This document shows, piece by piece, positions 1 to 8,105 of a stretch of 64,000 nucleotides of DNA. Below the pieces are notes generated by a model. That model made no database searches. It saw only the letters and a list, made by a program, of their open reading frames with translations, and was not told the DNA's origin. Both the position numbers and the translations under genes were made by a program. Source of the DNA: Rhizobium cauense (GTDB lineage Bacteria > Pseudomonadota > Alphaproteobacteria > Rhizobiales > Rhizobiaceae); contig NZ_JAEUAT010000003.1 of assembly GCF_019511525.1 (NCBI RefSeq), positions 248,001 to 312,000 of the forward strand, read 5' to 3'. The first letter of the stretch is position 1. Every line of letters starts with the position of its first letter.

Positions 1-650
1 CGATAGATCGTCCCGCTCGCCATGCGAAGCTGGATGCACTGGTGCATGCCGAGATCCGATGGACTCCCTACCGTTGGCCCTCCGTCGAGATAGGCAGGCG
101 ACGCCACGACGATATGCTGCTGGTCCGGGCCGATCGGGATTGCGACCATCTCGCCGGGAACGAGTTCCGCTGCGCGGACTCCGCAGTCGAAGCCTCCCTC
201 GGCGATGTCGACCAGTCGGCCCTCGGATTTGATCTCAAAGCGCACCGCAGGATGGAGCTTCATGAAGCGCGTCAACAGCGGCATCAGCACCTGCTCGGCG
301 GCGTTGGCATCGCAGTTGATCCGTACAAGCCCGGACGGCGAAGCGGCCTGTTCGTGCAGTTCCTCGACCGCCAATCCGATTTCGCTGAGCGCCGGCATGA
401 GCCGCTCCGCAAGTCTCCGCCCAGGCTCTGTCAGCGAGACGTTCCTCGTCGAACGGTGGAAGAGCTTCACTTTGAGACGTCTCTCCAGTCCGGCGACTGC
501 GTGGCTCAACGCCGACGCCGTCTGGCCCAGAACTCGGGACGCAGCGCGAAAACCGCCGTGCTCGGCCACGGCAAGGAAGGCCGCTAGCTCGCCAGGAGGG
601 AGCAAGCCGACTGTACGAATTAACTCATCATTGCGTGTAGTCTCAGTCAT
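1..650 (-). CDS. LysR-family transcriptional regulator, C-terminus cut by window edge
   Basis: Reading the minus strand from an ATG at 650 gives an open frame of about 216 residues that runs off the left edge. The N-terminus has a LysR winged-helix DNA-binding domain: ELAAFLAVAEHGGFRAASRV, then SALSHAVAGLERRLKVKLF and RSTRNVSLTEPGRRL. The LysR substrate-binding fold follows (SGLVRINCDANAAEQVLMP, later IVVASPAYLD). The last part of the usual ~300 residues is outside the window. The gene diverges from the SDR gene at 712 with only 61 bp between the starts, the classic arrangement in which a LysR protein controls its neighbour and itself; that role is inferred. There is no strong ribosome-binding site before 650, so the exact start is uncertain. 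Confidence 0.85.
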   Translation of the reverse strand, partial: MTETTRNDELIRTVGLLPPGELAAFLAVAEHGGFRAASRVLGQTASALSHAVAGLERRLKVKLFHRSTRNVSLTEPGRRLAERLMPALSEIGLAVEELHEQAASPSGLVRINCDANAAEQVLMPLLTRFMKLHPAVRFEIKSEGRLVDIAEGGFDCGVRAAELVPGEMVAIPIGPDQQHIVVASPAYLDGGPTVGSPSDLGMHQCIQLRMASGTIY

Positions 651-711
651 CTAGTTCACGAATGCCACGTGCTTACCTTCGGGACAAGTCGATTACTGAA
701 GGAGTACGACC

Positions 712-1635
712 ATGACTTTACCTAAACCTTTCGGATTTTCATCTACGGCCGCCAACGTCCTGGAAGGCGTCGAGCTTGCCGGCCTGAACGTCATCGTAAC
801 CGGAGGAGCAGCTGGCATCGGGCTGGAGACGAGCCGAGCTCTTGCCGCCGCAGGCGCGGCCGTGACCATTGCAGCTCGGCGTCCGGACGAGGCCGAGAAG
901 GCAGTCGCTGAGCTGAAAAAGAGTATGCCCGGGGCTCAACTGCGCGTTCGGCGCCTCGACCTCGCGGATCTGTCTTCCGTGCAGGAATTCTCGGAGAACT
1001 GGAACGAGCCTTTGCACGTTCTCGTCAACAATGCGGGCGTCATGGCCATTCCGGAAATCCAGCGGACTGCGGAAGGACGGGAGATGCAGTTCGCGACGAA
1101 CTATCTGGGGCATTTCGCACTCACGCTAGCGCTGCGACGGCATCTAGCCAAGGCAAATGGTGCCCGTGTCGTTTCCGTCGCCTCGACTGGCAACCTGTTC
1201 GCGCCCGTGTTCTGGGACGATCCGGACTTCCGCTTCATTCCATACGATCCGCTGCTTGCTTATGGGCAATCGAAGACAGCCTGCATCCTGCTGTCCGTTG
1301 GGATCACCAAGTACTGGGCCAGCGACGGGATAACGTCCAACGCGCTCAATCCCGGAGCGATTGCCACGGGGCTTCAGAAGCACACCGGAGGCCTGCGAAC
1401 CCCCGAGCATTTGCGCAAGACAGTAGAGCAGGGGGCAGCCACGTCGGTGCTGCTGGCGGGTTCGCCGCTCGTCGAAGGCATTTCCGGTAGATATTTCGAC
1501 GATTGCCAGGAGGCCTCGGTCGTTGACGAGCGGGGACCTGGGCCCTTCAAAGGCGTGGCGAGATACGCCGTTGCTGAGGACAACGCGGTCCGCCTCTGGG
1601 AGATCGCGACGCGGTTGCTGGGATTGCCTCTGTGA
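712..1635 (+). CDS. Short-chain dehydrogenase/reductase
   Basis: A 307-residue classical SDR, probably a cytoplasmic NAD(P)-dependent oxidoreductase. The cofactor motif TGGAAGIG is at residues 30-37, the NNAG motif follows in VLVNNAGVMAIPE, and the catalytic pair is in YGQSKTA (Tyr-x-x-x-Lys). The pattern resembles the retinol-dehydrogenase/WW-oxidoreductase-like SDR group, which ends at about 300 residues. The start has a good GGAG ribosome-binding site eight bases upstream. It diverges from the LysR gene at 650, which is the likely regulator. The substrate cannot be read from the sequence. Confidence 0.88.
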   Translation: MTLPKPFGFSSTAANVLEGVELAGLNVIVTGGAAGIGLETSRALAAAGAAVTIAARRPDEAEKAVAELKKSMPGAQLRVRRLDLADLSSVQEFSENWNEPLHVLVNNAGVMAIPEIQRTAEGREMQFATNYLGHFALTLALRRHLAKANGARVVSVASTGNLFAPVFWDDPDFRFIPYDPLLAYGQSKTACILLSVGITKYWASDGITSNALNPGAIATGLQKHTGGLRTPEHLRKTVEQGAATSVLLAGSPLVEGISGRYFDDCQEASVVDERGPGPFKGVARYAVAEDNAVRLWEIATRLLGLPL

Positions 1636-1641
1636 GCGGAA

Positions 1642-1673
1642 CACCCTGTGGACCTGTCCGGACCGGCAGGGTG
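1642..1673. terminator. Possible hairpin between convergent genes
   Basis: CACCCTG at 1642-1648 pairs with CAGGGTG at 1667-1673, in the 64-base gap between the convergent SDR and AhpD-like genes. The loop is long and there is no T tract, so it is a weak terminator candidate. Confidence 0.3.
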
Positions 1674-1699
1674 CTCGTCGAGCGATGACCGGACGCTGA

Positions 1700-2146
1700 T
1701 CAGGCCTTGGCCGCCACCGGAAGCCGGAATGGTGCGCCCAAGCGGTTGAAGGCGTTCATCGCGGCGATCGTGATCGTCAGATCGACGAGATCCTTCGGTT
1801 CGAAGGCTGACGTGGCCGCGGCATAAGCCTCGTCCGAGGCGTGGGTCTGGCTGACGTTGGTCACCTCCTCGGCCCAGGCGAGAGCGGCCCGTTCCTGATC
1901 GTTGAACAGCTGGGGCACTTCGTCCCAGACCGGAACAAGCGTGATCTTATCGACGGACATCGTCTTGCGCAGATCGCGACTATGCATGTCGATGCAATGG
2001 GCGCAGCCGTTTATCTGCGACACGCGCAGGAAGACGAGATGAATCAGCTCTTCAGGCAGGTTCGTCTTCTTGGTGACGTAGTGATGGACGCCGAATAGCG
2101 CCTTGGCACCCTCGGGGGCGACTTCGGACCAGTTCATGCGGGTCAT
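1700..2146 (-). CDS. Carboxymuconolactone decarboxylase (AhpD-like) family protein
   Basis: A 148-residue protein with the AhpD-like core: ELIHLVFLRVSQINGCAHC followed by IDMHSRD, which gives the CxxC redox pair and downstream His of alkylhydroperoxidase-like proteins. Later parts (DQERAALAWAEEVT, DLVDLTITIAAMNAFNRL) also match the family. The start at 2146 is preferred over an in-frame ATG at 2170 because an AGAAAGGA ribosome-binding site lies just upstream of it. It probably handles peroxide or thiol stress, or a lactone substrate. It is last in a minus-strand group with the cupin, NAD(P)-binding and Rrf2 genes. Confidence 0.87.
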   Translation of the reverse strand: MTRMNWSEVAPEGAKALFGVHHYVTKKTNLPEELIHLVFLRVSQINGCAHCIDMHSRDLRKTMSVDKITLVPVWDEVPQLFNDQERAALAWAEEVTNVSQTHASDEAYAAATSAFEPKDLVDLTITIAAMNAFNRLGAPFRLPVAAKA

Positions 2147-2239
2147 ATCGTTTTCCTTTCTCGTGGACACGGTTCTCCGTTCGCCGGGTAAACCGTCGTT
2201 GCTTGTGCAGTAGTTGAGGGGTAGGTCTGGTAGCTAGCG

Positions 2240-2677
2240 CTACGGCTTGCGCGGCGTCGTCAAGGCGTCGTCATCGGTGTCGACGACGAAGACGGCGAGG
2301 AGCTTCGCCGGCTCGGTCTTGCTGGCGTTGGCGCTGACGTCGTGGTGGTCGCCCGGCAGCTCGGTAAAGTTCTGACCGGCGATGAAGGTCTTCGTCTCGC
2401 CACCGTTCACGGCGCTCAGGATCGCGCCTTCGAGAACCGTCGCATAGATCAAGGCGGATTTTGCATGCGTATGAGCGGAACTGTAGCCGCCGGGGCCGTA
2501 CTCGACGAGCACGCCCTTAACGCTCTTGCCTGGAACGTCCGGGAGGGGATGCTCGTAAACCAGCGTCACCTTTGCGTCCTTCGTGTCGTACACAAGTCCA
2601 GGCTTGACGACGTCATGAGCGGAAGCTGTGGCCAGAGAGACCGCAAGTGCCGTAGCGGCATAGAAGATGGTCTTCAT
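2240..2677 (-). CDS. Exported cupin-domain protein
   Basis: A 145-residue protein starting MKTIFYAATALAVSLATASA, a clear signal peptide with likely cleavage after the ASA, so it is probably periplasmic. The mature part is a single cupin barrel: GYSSAHTHAKSALIYATVLEG holds the first metal-type motif (HTH) and ELPGDHHDVSANAS the second (HH). The frame stays open upstream to 2881, but the GGAGGGAAAGAATC leader and signal peptide fix the start at 2677. It lies 13 bases after the NAD(P)-binding gene and is probably co-transcribed with it. Substrate unknown. Confidence 0.85.
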   Translation of the reverse strand: MKTIFYAATALAVSLATASAHDVVKPGLVYDTKDAKVTLVYEHPLPDVPGKSVKGVLVEYGPGGYSSAHTHAKSALIYATVLEGAILSAVNGGETKTFIAGQNFTELPGDHHDVSANASKTEPAKLLAVFVVDTDDDALTTPRKP

Positions 2678-2690
2678 GATTCTTTCCCTC

Positions 2691-3443
2691 CTATGTTCTG
2701 AGCCACTCGGCGATCGTGATCGCGCCCTTGATGTAGTCTCCGCCGGGAACCAGTGAGCCGGCGACAACGGGAGCGCCGAAGTAGTCGACGGCCTCGTCGG
2801 CTTTGACCGGACGAGCGTCGCCCCTGGCATCGAGATAAGTCCCGATGAAAGATTCGAACGGTCCCCGTTCAGGTCCGGCAAGGTCGACGGTTCCGTTCTT
2901 CGGCTCGCCGAGCGCGGCTTCCACCAGAGCAGCGGCGACGTCGTCGGCCGCGATCGGCTGGAAGTCGATATCCGGCACTTTCACCGCGTCGTCCGCCGCA
3001 TAAGCGCCGGCCAGGGTCTCGATGAACTCATAGAACTGCGTCGCGCGGACGATGGTGTACTCTTGGCCCGACGCCGCGACGGTCTCCTCCTGCGCCAGCT
3101 TGCCGGCCATGTAGGGATTGGCCGCGAGCTGATCGGCGTTGACAATAGAAAGGACGACGTGGTGGCGTACGCCCGCGGCCTTTTCTGCGCTCGTCAGGTT
3201 GCTGCTCGACGTTCCAAAGAAGTCGGTTATCACAGTCTTGTCGAACGACATCATGTTGGAAACGTCGATGACGGCGTCTGCGCCCGCAAGGGCTTCGGCC
3301 AGTCCTTCGCCCGTGTAGGCGTTGATGCCGTTGCGGGAGCTTGCGGCGACGGCTTGGTGGCCGGCGTCCCGCAGCAGTTTCACTGCCTTCGAGCCTATCA
3401 GGCCCGTGCCGCCGATGACGGCGACCTTCTTTAACGTACTCAT
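2691..3443 (-). CDS. NAD(P)H-binding atypical SDR (NmrA/SDR5-like)
   Basis: A 250-residue Rossmann protein. The N-terminal VAVIGGTGLIGSKAVKLL is the GGTGxxG nucleotide motif of atypical SDRs, followed by a domain like NmrA/HSCARG or NAD(P)H-dependent quinone reductases (HHVVLSIVNADQL, YTIVRATQFYEFIE). It lacks the Tyr-x-x-x-Lys pair of classical SDRs. A strong AGGAGA ribosome-binding site precedes the start. It sits 12 bases after the Rrf2 regulator and 13 before the cupin, so the three form one operon. The likely role is redox-linked, but the substrate is unknown. Confidence 0.85.
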   Translation of the reverse strand: MSTLKKVAVIGGTGLIGSKAVKLLRDAGHQAVAASSRNGINAYTGEGLAEALAGADAVIDVSNMMSFDKTVITDFFGTSSSNLTSAEKAAGVRHHVVLSIVNADQLAANPYMAGKLAQEETVAASGQEYTIVRATQFYEFIETLAGAYAADDAVKVPDIDFQPIAADDVAAALVEAALGEPKNGTVDLAGPERGPFESFIGTYLDARGDARPVKADEAVDYFGAPVVAGSLVPGGDYIKGAITIAEWLRT

Positions 3444-3455
3444 TTCTGCTTTCTC

Positions 3456-3968
3456 CTATGACGAGGCGCGATTGCCCGTCTTGCGTTCGTGGAGTTCCAG
3501 GAAGGCGCATCCGCGGGCGGCGATCCCGCCGTCGTCATCTGCGCCGAGATCCGCCAGAAGGTCCGCGACGGACACCTTGGCGAGTTCTGCGCGATACGCT
3601 TTCTCGGCTTTCAGCATCGCGGCGTTGATCTGGCAGGGTTTTGTGAAATAGCGCTGCGGAAGAGGGTTCGGCCCTCGCTGGCGGATTTCGGCGCACCGGA
3701 AGGCGGGTGCCGGTCCTTCGACTGCGAGGACGATGTCGAGGAGGCTGATGTCCTTCGGCGCTTTCGCCAGCCGATAGCCACCCTTCGGTCCCGGCGTCGT
3801 CGCGACGATCCCGGCGCCGGACAGCGCCTGCAGGTGCTTCAGAAGATAGCTGGTCGAAACGCCGTGCAATTCCGCAAGGGCTGCCGCCGACAGCACGCCG
3901 TCTTCCGACAGGCCTGCCAGAAATGCCGTGCAGTGGATGGCCTGCTCAACGCCTTCGCTCAGTTTCAT
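3456..3968 (-). CDS. Rrf2-family transcriptional regulator
   Basis: A 170-residue Rrf2 winged-helix regulator: MKLSEGVEQAIHCTAFLAGL, then the recognition region AALAELHGVSTSYLLKHLQA and wing GPKGGYRLAKAPKDISLLDI. Two cysteines lie about 20 residues apart (FRCAE and TKPCQI) and a third nearer the C-terminus (GCAFL). The spacing is not the tight three-Cys cluster of IscR/NsrR, so thiol sensing is as likely as an Fe-S cluster. An AGGAG site lies seven bases before the ATG. As first gene of the operon it probably autoregulates and controls the redox genes after it. Confidence 0.88.
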   Translation of the reverse strand: MKLSEGVEQAIHCTAFLAGLSEDGVLSAAALAELHGVSTSYLLKHLQALSGAGIVATTPGPKGGYRLAKAPKDISLLDIVLAVEGPAPAFRCAEIRQRGPNPLPQRYFTKPCQINAAMLKAEKAYRAELAKVSVADLLADLGADDDGGIAARGCAFLELHERKTGNRASS

Positions 3969-4143
3969 CTTGCATCTCCTAATCGTGGATATAAAATGTC
4001 TATGATTTGGTTGAGTATCAATCCCCGATCACGTGGCGCGCTTGAGATTCCGAATATCAGATCAGAAAACGGAGTTTCGCCGCCTTGTTACCCAGCCATA
4101 GTCAGGGCGCTCGCAGGAGCAGAACAACAACGAAGGACATCGA

Positions 4144-4548
4144 ATGACCACCACGCTCGCACTCTCCTCGACGCCAGAAGGAATCGTCCCAGCTCTTCTC
4201 GCTCATCTGAACTCGCTCGATGTCGAGACCATGCTCGGCTTCTACGATCCCGAAGGATTGATTGTAGACGCCGCGGGCGTCGCTCACGTGGGCAAAGACG
4301 CAATTGGCAAGGAGCTTGCCAAGTACTTCAGCCTCGGCCTTCAGATGTCGATCACCCAGCGCCATCTGTTCGTCGCCGGCGACGTCGCCTCTCTCATCCT
4401 CGACTGGTCGTACATCGGTACCGCGAAGGATGGGACCGAGATCAACATGGTGGCCACTGCGACGGACATCGCCCGCCGCGGTTCGGACGGCCTGTGGCGT
4501 TACCTCATCGACAACCCGTTTGGCTCGATGCAGAGGAATGCAGCCTGA
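4144..4548 (+). CDS. SnoaL/NTF2-like protein
   Basis: A 134-residue protein of the SnoaL-like (NTF2 fold) group. VPALLAHLNSLDVETMLGFY and DPEGLIVDAAGVAHVGKDAI are the usual helix and pocket segments, and the end (DGLWRYLIDNPFGSM) is the family's terminal strand. Such proteins are small-molecule isomerases, hydrolases or binding proteins; the substrate is not readable. Its TGA overlaps the ATG of ada by one base, so the two are probably translationally coupled. It diverges from the Rrf2 gene, with the promoter region at 3969-4143. Confidence 0.82.
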   Translation: MTTTLALSSTPEGIVPALLAHLNSLDVETMLGFYDPEGLIVDAAGVAHVGKDAIGKELAKYFSLGLQMSITQRHLFVAGDVASLILDWSYIGTAKDGTEINMVATATDIARRGSDGLWRYLIDNPFGSMQRNAA

Positions 4549-5738
4549 TGGCGGAATCGGCGGACATCGGAAATGCAGCGACGGGACCGGTATTCCGCGG
4601 CGTCGTCACGACGGGCGTCTACTGCCGGACCAACTGCATCTCGCGTCCGCCTCGGCCGGAGAACATGCGACGGTTCGTCTGCGTGGCGGAGGCGGAGGCG
4701 GCCGGCTTCCGCCCTTGCCGGAGATGCCGCCCGAACGGCGAGGAGTTCGAGAAGAGAAACACGGCCTTGGTCGCGGAGGCCTGCAGGTTGATCGACGCTG
4801 GAAACAGCTCGCCTACGGTCGCGGCTCTCGCGCATGCCCTGGGGATCAGCGAGGGGCACTTCCATCGGATATTCCGCAAATGCACCGGAATGACTCCTCG
4901 CGCTTACAAACAGGAAAAGCGTGCTGCCCTTCTGCGCGACGGCCTGAAGCCAGGCAAGACGATCACGTCGACGTTCTACGATGCGGGATACGGTTCGAGT
5001 GGACGCTTCTATGCCGTTTCTAACAAAGCCCTCGGGATGGTCCCGACCGACTACAGGGCGGGGGGCCGCCGTGAGAGGATCAGGTTCGCCGTCGGCCAGA
5101 CCTCGCTGGGCTCGATCCTCGTCGCGTCGAGCGACAAGGGCGTCGTCGCGATCCTGCTCGGCGACGACCCGGCCGCCCTTCTCGGCGACCTGCAGGAGCG
5201 GTTTTCGAAAGCCACACTCGTCGGAGGTGACGCCGACTACGAGCGGGTCGTCGCTCGGGTCGTCGGCATGGTGGAGGCGCCGCAGGTCGGACTCGACCTC
5301 CCGCTCGATCTGCGAGGGACCGCCTTTCAGCGCAGGGTCTGGCTCGCACTACGGGAAGTCCCGCCGGGCAGCACGGTAAGCTACGAGGAGCTGGCTCGCA
5401 GGATCGGGAGCAGGAAAGGAGGGAAGGCGGTGGCTAGCGCGTGCGCGACTAATCCACTGGCCGTAGCCATTCCCTGCCATCGTGTAACAAAGAGCGACGG
5501 ATCCGCCTTCCGCTACACCTGGGGCATCGATCGCAAATGCGAGCTTCTGAGGCGAGAGGGAGTCGTGGCCGCAGACCAATCATCGCTGCTACCCAGTGCC
5601 CAGGAGACAGTCTGCCGGCGCCAGATCCTTGACGGAGAGCAAGCGACAACTGCGGGGGACTGTCTGACTACCCCTCTGTATCAGGCGAAAACCGCGGACG
5701 AGCAGCCGGACTTCCTTGTGTCGTGCAAGAGGCTATAA
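4548..5738 (+). CDS. ada: Ada: methylphosphotriester/O6-methylguanine methyltransferase and regulator
   Basis: A 396-residue three-part adaptive-response protein. The N-terminal Zn domain has the four cysteines (Cys26 and Cys30 in VYCRTNC, Cys57 and Cys60 in PCRRC); the first would be the methyl acceptor. An AraC-type helix-turn-helix follows (ALAHALGISEGHFHRIFRKC). The C-terminal alkyltransferase has the acceptor Cys310 in IPCHRV. It accepts methyl groups from alkylated DNA and then activates repair genes. The frame is open far upstream to 3489, but homology begins at the ATG at 4548. The usual ending near IDRKCELLRREG is followed by about 55 unmatched residues, so the 3' end may be altered; the IS begins about 120 bases further on. 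The one-base overlap with the SnoaL-like gene is unusual. Confidence 0.93.
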   Translation: MAESADIGNAATGPVFRGVVTTGVYCRTNCISRPPRPENMRRFVCVAEAEAAGFRPCRRCRPNGEEFEKRNTALVAEACRLIDAGNSSPTVAALAHALGISEGHFHRIFRKCTGMTPRAYKQEKRAALLRDGLKPGKTITSTFYDAGYGSSGRFYAVSNKALGMVPTDYRAGGRRERIRFAVGQTSLGSILVASSDKGVVAILLGDDPAALLGDLQERFSKATLVGGDADYERVVARVVGMVEAPQVGLDLPLDLRGTAFQRRVWLALREVPPGSTVSYEELARRIGSRKGGKAVASACATNPLAVAIPCHRVTKSDGSAFRYTWGIDRKCELLRREGVVAADQSSLLPSAQETVCRRQILDGEQATTAGDCLTTPLYQAKTADEQPDFLVSCKRL

Positions 5739-5856
5739 GCAGAAAAATGAGGGCAGAGATGCAGAACTGGCCATGGCTGCCGCTACGGTACTGGCATTGT
5801 CGTTTGGCATTTAACTGTAAGAATGCGCCCGTTTCGGCAGCTCATGGCACTTAATT

Positions 5857-5878
5857 GGGTCTTCCTCAATTTGCGTGG
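5857..5878 (+). repeat. IS left terminal inverted repeat
   Basis: It begins GGGTCTTCCTCAATTT and is paired with 7611-7632 (20 of 22 identical). The transposase stop codon lies inside it (5866-5868). Confidence 0.9.
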
Positions 5879-7590
5879 AGATCGGTCAATTTGATTGGCA
5901 TCATCCGCGCCCTGAGCAGCTCTGGTCCCGCCCGGCCATACATTGCGCGCTTGATCGTCTTCAGTCGGTTGATCTGTCCTTCCGCCTGACCGTTGCTCCA
6001 GTGGAGGTCGATGGCGTTACAGACGGCGTCGATATCACGGCGAAGTACACGGGCAAAACGGGCTAGGAAGGCGAGACCAGAATGAATGGCATCGTCGATC
6101 CACTGGTCCAGTTTCGCTGAGGTTCGGCCACGAAATATGCCGCGAAATCGCATGGCGAAGCTGCGCAGAACAGTAAACGTCCGTGATCCCTGTTTGAGGG
6201 CATCGACTTTCCGCGCCTGATTGATGTTTAGCGCGCCGCGCGGCTTCATGCAAAGAGTAGCCGCGACAATGGGTGAGATCAAATGACCGGTTTGCGGATC
6301 GCGGACAGGCACATCGTCAGGTGCTTTGTCAGAGAGCCCAATCCGAGCCGGCGCAGCATCAACCTTATTCTCATCCGCTTCCGGCCTCTCGGCGCGGCGC
6401 CATGTTGCCAGGAGGCGTTCAAGATTAGAAAAGCTGCCGGTGTATCCTCGGCGCTTTATGTCATGAAACAAATGCCGACCACGGCGGTTGCCATCCATCC
6501 AACACTGTGTGAGGAACGCTTCGAAGTACAGAGGTGATGTCGGCTGTATCGCGCCCCTGCGTCGATCGGGTGGGGTTTCGAACGTCAGCCATTTCGTGAT
6601 GCTGCGTCGGCCATATCCTGTGCGACGTGCAATGTCGGAGCAGGTCAGGCCTTCTTTGCTCAAGGCGTGCACAGTCTCGAACACATCCTTCCGGGACTGC
6701 CGATGCGCCCGGCGAAGTTGATTGCGCCAAGGCGTTTCAAGCGCCTGCTCTTGCAAAGCCCGATCGTCATGATCGGTTTCGATATCCTCGTTTGGTAGTA
6801 GCGCCCTGCCTGTAGCTCGACCGGAGAGGCTCATCTGTTCCTCGATAGCAAGACGAAGATTTTGGATGAGATGAAAGCGGTCCGCCACCTGAGACGCCTG
6901 GGGCGCACCTTCACGAGCGGCCTGCGCGTAAAGTCCGCATCGATCTCGGCTGACGACCTCAATGGAAGGGTGCCGCTTCAACCATCGTGCAACGCTTGCC
7001 ACGCTCCGGTCTTCGAGAATGTCCATGACCTTTCGGCGTTCAAGATCAACGATGATCGTACCGTAGCGCCAAGATTTCCTCCAACTCCAGTCGTCGATCC
7101 CGATGATCCGTGCCGCGGGTTCGTCGTCGACCCGTGAAGCATTGCGCTTCAAGTGCCGAAGGATGGTGTCGTCGCTGATCGGCATCCCAAGCCGTCTCAT
7201 CAATCGCTCTCCGGGCCGTCCGCCGGTGCTGTGCCCCAGCAGGCCTATTATTTCGGCGACCCTCGTTGTTCTGCGGCCGTAAGGAGAGGCAATCGCCGGG
7301 ACATGGTCTGTGAATGTTTGTCGTCTGCACTGCCGATATGTGCAACGCCAACGGCTCAACTGAAGCCTTACCGTCACTTCCTTGCCTTGGACCGGCAGGT
7401 CCTGAAGATTGCGGTACGACCAGCCATGCCGACTTCTGCTTTGGTTTTGGCAATCTGGGCATGTGCCAGAGGATGGCCCACAAGCAGACACAACCCAATC
7501 ACCGTCGTCGTTGGATACGACGCTCTGCACTTTAATGCCCGGACCGGGCGACCATTTGGATCTCGTTCGCATGCCCGCCCATAGCGCCAT
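5866..7590 (-). CDS. ISL3-family transposase
   Basis: About 574 residues. The N-terminus has the zinc-ribbon of ISL3 transposases: TCPDC, then about 40 residues later WRCTYRQC. A helix-turn-helix-like part follows, then a DDE catalytic domain: RIIGIDDWSWRKSWRYGT (first Asp), VVSRDRCGLYAQAAREGAP (second Asp, then QVADRFHLIQNL), and the C-terminal Glu in HWSNGQAEGQINRLKTIKRA. The start at 7590 (MALWAGMRTRSK) is chosen because the ORF is open to a GTG at 7614 inside the inverted repeat without a ribosome-binding site. The frame is intact. Confidence 0.92.
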   Translation of the reverse strand: MALWAGMRTRSKWSPGPGIKVQSVVSNDDGDWVVSACGPSSGTCPDCQNQSRSRHGWSYRNLQDLPVQGKEVTVRLQLSRWRCTYRQCRRQTFTDHVPAIASPYGRRTTRVAEIIGLLGHSTGGRPGERLMRRLGMPISDDTILRHLKRNASRVDDEPAARIIGIDDWSWRKSWRYGTIIVDLERRKVMDILEDRSVASVARWLKRHPSIEVVSRDRCGLYAQAAREGAPQASQVADRFHLIQNLRLAIEEQMSLSGRATGRALLPNEDIETDHDDRALQEQALETPWRNQLRRAHRQSRKDVFETVHALSKEGLTCSDIARRTGYGRRSITKWLTFETPPDRRRGAIQPTSPLYFEAFLTQCWMDGNRRGRHLFHDIKRRGYTGSFSNLERLLATWRRAERPEADENKVDAAPARIGLSDKAPDDVPVRDPQTGHLISPIVAATLCMKPRGALNINQARKVDALKQGSRTFTVLRSFAMRFRGIFRGRTSAKLDQWIDDAIHSGLAFLARFARVLRRDIDAVCNAIDLHWSNGQAEGQINRLKTIKRAMYGRAGPELLRARMMPIKLTDLHAN

Positions 7591-7610
7591 GCCCACTAAC
7601 GATTTGTTAA

Positions 7611-7632
7611 CCACAAAAATTGAGGAAGACCC
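7611..7632 (-). repeat. IS right terminal inverted repeat
   Basis: Read on the minus strand it begins GGGTCTTCCTCAATTT, matching the left end at 20 of 22 positions. It abuts the truncated QorB-like gene. Confidence 0.9.
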
Positions 7633-8060
7633 GTGTACCAGCCGTTGCGCAGCAATGTGTGGGGAATGCCGCTTGCGGCGATCAACGCTTCGGTCTGGCG
7701 ATGCTCCTCGGCCAGTTCGAGCGACGAGGTGTCGGCGTGCAGAACGCTGGTATAGGCGATCCGCGAAACACCGGCACGCTTTGCCGCCTCGATGACGTTG
7801 CGGTGCTGGGCGACACGTCCACCGACCGCGCTGGAAGAAATCAGCAGTAGGCGGTCGATACCTGCGAAGGGGAGGTCGAGCGTTTCGGGGCTATCGTAAT
7901 CGCCCTGGCGGACGTCGACGCCCGCGGGAAAGGACGTGGCGGCTGGATCGCGGACCATCGCGAAGACAGCCTCCGGGTGCTCGCGGCGGGCAAGTTCGGC
8001 GATCGCCAGTTGGCCGCGCTGGCTGTTGGCGCCGGTGACGAGATAGCGGGGCATGGACAT
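7633..8060 (-). pseudogene. QorB-like NAD(P)H:quinone oxidoreductase, 3' end lost to IS
   Basis: The first ~143 codons of an NmrA/QorB-type gene: RYLVTGANSQRGQLAIAEL (Rossmann motif), GIDRLLLISSSAVGGRVAQH, RIAYTSVLHAD and HTLLRNGWYT. Relatives are about 280-290 residues, and the conserved NGWYxEN motif is cut exactly where the IS inverted repeat begins. The frame then reads 11 residues into the IS before a stop at 7596. An AGGAG site precedes the ATG at 8060. It was the last gene of the operon starting at 11204. The 3' half is not recognisable on the far side of the IS. Probably non-functional. Confidence 0.85.
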
Positions 8061-8105
8061 GACAATCTCCTGGTCGGGGTTGATCTGAACATTCGGGATG
8101 AGGCG

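Larger units (their letters stand above)
5857..7632. mobile_element. ISL3-family insertion sequence, about 1.78 kb
   Basis: A transposase gene is bounded by 22-bp terminal inverted repeats at 5857-5878 and 7611-7632 that match at 20 of 22 positions; each begins GGGTCTTCCTCAATTT read inward. The element is compact and its transposase frame is intact, so it may be active. ISL3 elements normally duplicate 8 bp of target; the flanks here (ACTTAATT on the left, GTGTACCA on the right) do not match. The right end interrupts a QorB-like gene whose missing 3' part is not found to the left, which suggests an IS-mediated deletion. Confidence 0.9.

Noticed and set aside
3489..5738. A 749-codon open frame running from inside the Rrf2 gene through the SnoaL-like gene into ada
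   Set aside because: Only the part after 4548 resembles a protein (Ada). The rest is antisense or out of frame to real genes, typical of high-GC DNA.
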